DNA from: Chitinophaga varians
Lineage (GTDB): Bacteria > Bacteroidota > Bacteroidia > Chitinophagales > Chitinophagaceae
Length of the DNA: 64,000 nt
Direction of reading: 5' to 3'
NCBI RefSeq assembly: GCF_014529945.1
Contig: NZ_JACVFB010000002.1
Location: 868,001-932,000, forward strand
This document shows positions 63,791-64,000 of this stretch, in pieces. Within the stretch, counting starts at the first letter, position 1. Every line of letters begins with the position of its first letter. Position numbers and translations under genes: made by a program. The notes beneath the pieces were generated by a model. It saw nothing but the letters and a program-made list of their open reading frames with translations, searched no databases and was not told where the DNA came from.

Positions 63791-64000
63791 ATGCCTATCA
63801 TTCATTTAACTACCGTTATCCATGCACCATTAGAGAGGGTGTATGACCTCAGCCGGAGTATTACCCTGCATAAGCGCAGCATGTCACACATGCAGGAAGA
63901 GGCCGTCAAAGGCCGGACCAATGGACTGATCCGGTTGAACGAAACGGTCACCTGGCGCGCCAAACATATCGGCAAAATGCGGGAACTGACCACCAAGATC
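63791..64000 (+). CDS. SRPBCC-like protein (5' part only)
   Basis: Seventy codons from ATG 63791 to the window edge. The start MPIIHLTTVIHAPLERVYDL with SRSITLHKRS fits the first strand and helix of SRPBCC/START-type ligand-binding proteins (polyketide cyclase family), often annotated as SRPBCC or cell-division-inhibitor family in Bacteroidota. The rest is beyond the window, so function is open. Confidence 0.65.
   Translation, partial: MPIIHLTTVIHAPLERVYDLSRSITLHKRSMSHMQEEAVKGRTNGLIRLNETVTWRAKHIGKMRELTTKI

Overview
The window looks like a chromosome segment of a Chitinophaga-like soil Bacteroidota. The reasons are two SusC/SusD pairs, FecI/FecR-type regulation, a two-domain GH18 chitinase with a type IX secretion C-terminus, the DUF6377 (SusR-like) regulator, several perfect TAnnTTTG -7 boxes, and near absence of Shine-Dalgarno sequences. 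This is a judgement from gene content; no search was run.

Layout. 1-1497: a tyrosine recombinase running off the left edge and, just outside it, the 3' half of a tRNA, which reads as the end of an integrated element. 1498-6105: a tandem pair of paralogous secreted proteins and an AT-richer DUF4838 protein. 6157-15507: a polysaccharide-utilisation-type locus with divergent ECF sigma and FecR anti-sigma genes, a SusC with an STN signalling domain, SusD, an IPT/NHL lipoprotein and a GH20-like protein, closed by a strong bidirectional terminator. 15511-17568: DUF1330, DinB, AraC and an unknown gene. 17970-21848: the chitinase, followed by a palindromic repeat element. 22046-31150: a second, alpha-glucan-type locus on the minus strand (SusR-like regulator, SusC, SusD, GH31). 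31214-33869: NlpE-like and phytase/esterase-like lipoproteins, a 50-residue membrane peptide and a DUF2383 protein. 33941-34067: a promoter-to-terminator unit that may encode a small RNA. 34306-40450: a seven-gene thiamin operon (thiS-thiC-thiE-like-thiD-thiE-thiG-thiH) with a TPP riboswitch and a 15-bp hairpin that places the thiS start codon in its loop. 40783-45492: lipocalin-like lipoprotein, small membrane protein, sterol-desaturase-family enzyme, dnaN, aminotransferase. 46025-52966: two TetR regulators and a complete RND efflux system. 53141-55112: a tandem pair of SMP-30-like propeller proteins. 55042-60027: an NAD-salvage cluster. 60040-64000: small lipoprotein, NTF2-like protein, M28 peptidase, gcvT, a second copy of the palindromic repeat, and the start of an SRPBCC-like gene.

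How the parts work together. The two Sus loci have different control logics. One is a trans-envelope sigma/anti-sigma circuit in which the SusC has an STN domain. The other is a membrane-spanning SusR-like regulator next to a SusC without STN. In the NAD cluster, an NrtR-like Nudix/winged-helix regulator gene lies upstream of a bifunctional NMN adenylyltransferase-Nudix gene, nicotinamide phosphoribosyltransferase and a methyltransferase. Two NrtR-box-like palindromes, 52 bp apart, sit directly before the adenylyltransferase start.

The most unusual object is the 528-residue protein at 55042-56628. Its first ~200 residues align by eye with archaeal-type NMN adenylyltransferase along its length but lack both catalytic signatures, and they are fused to a SAM-dependent methyltransferase. 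It sits last in the NAD-salvage cluster and is the best candidate here for something undescribed.
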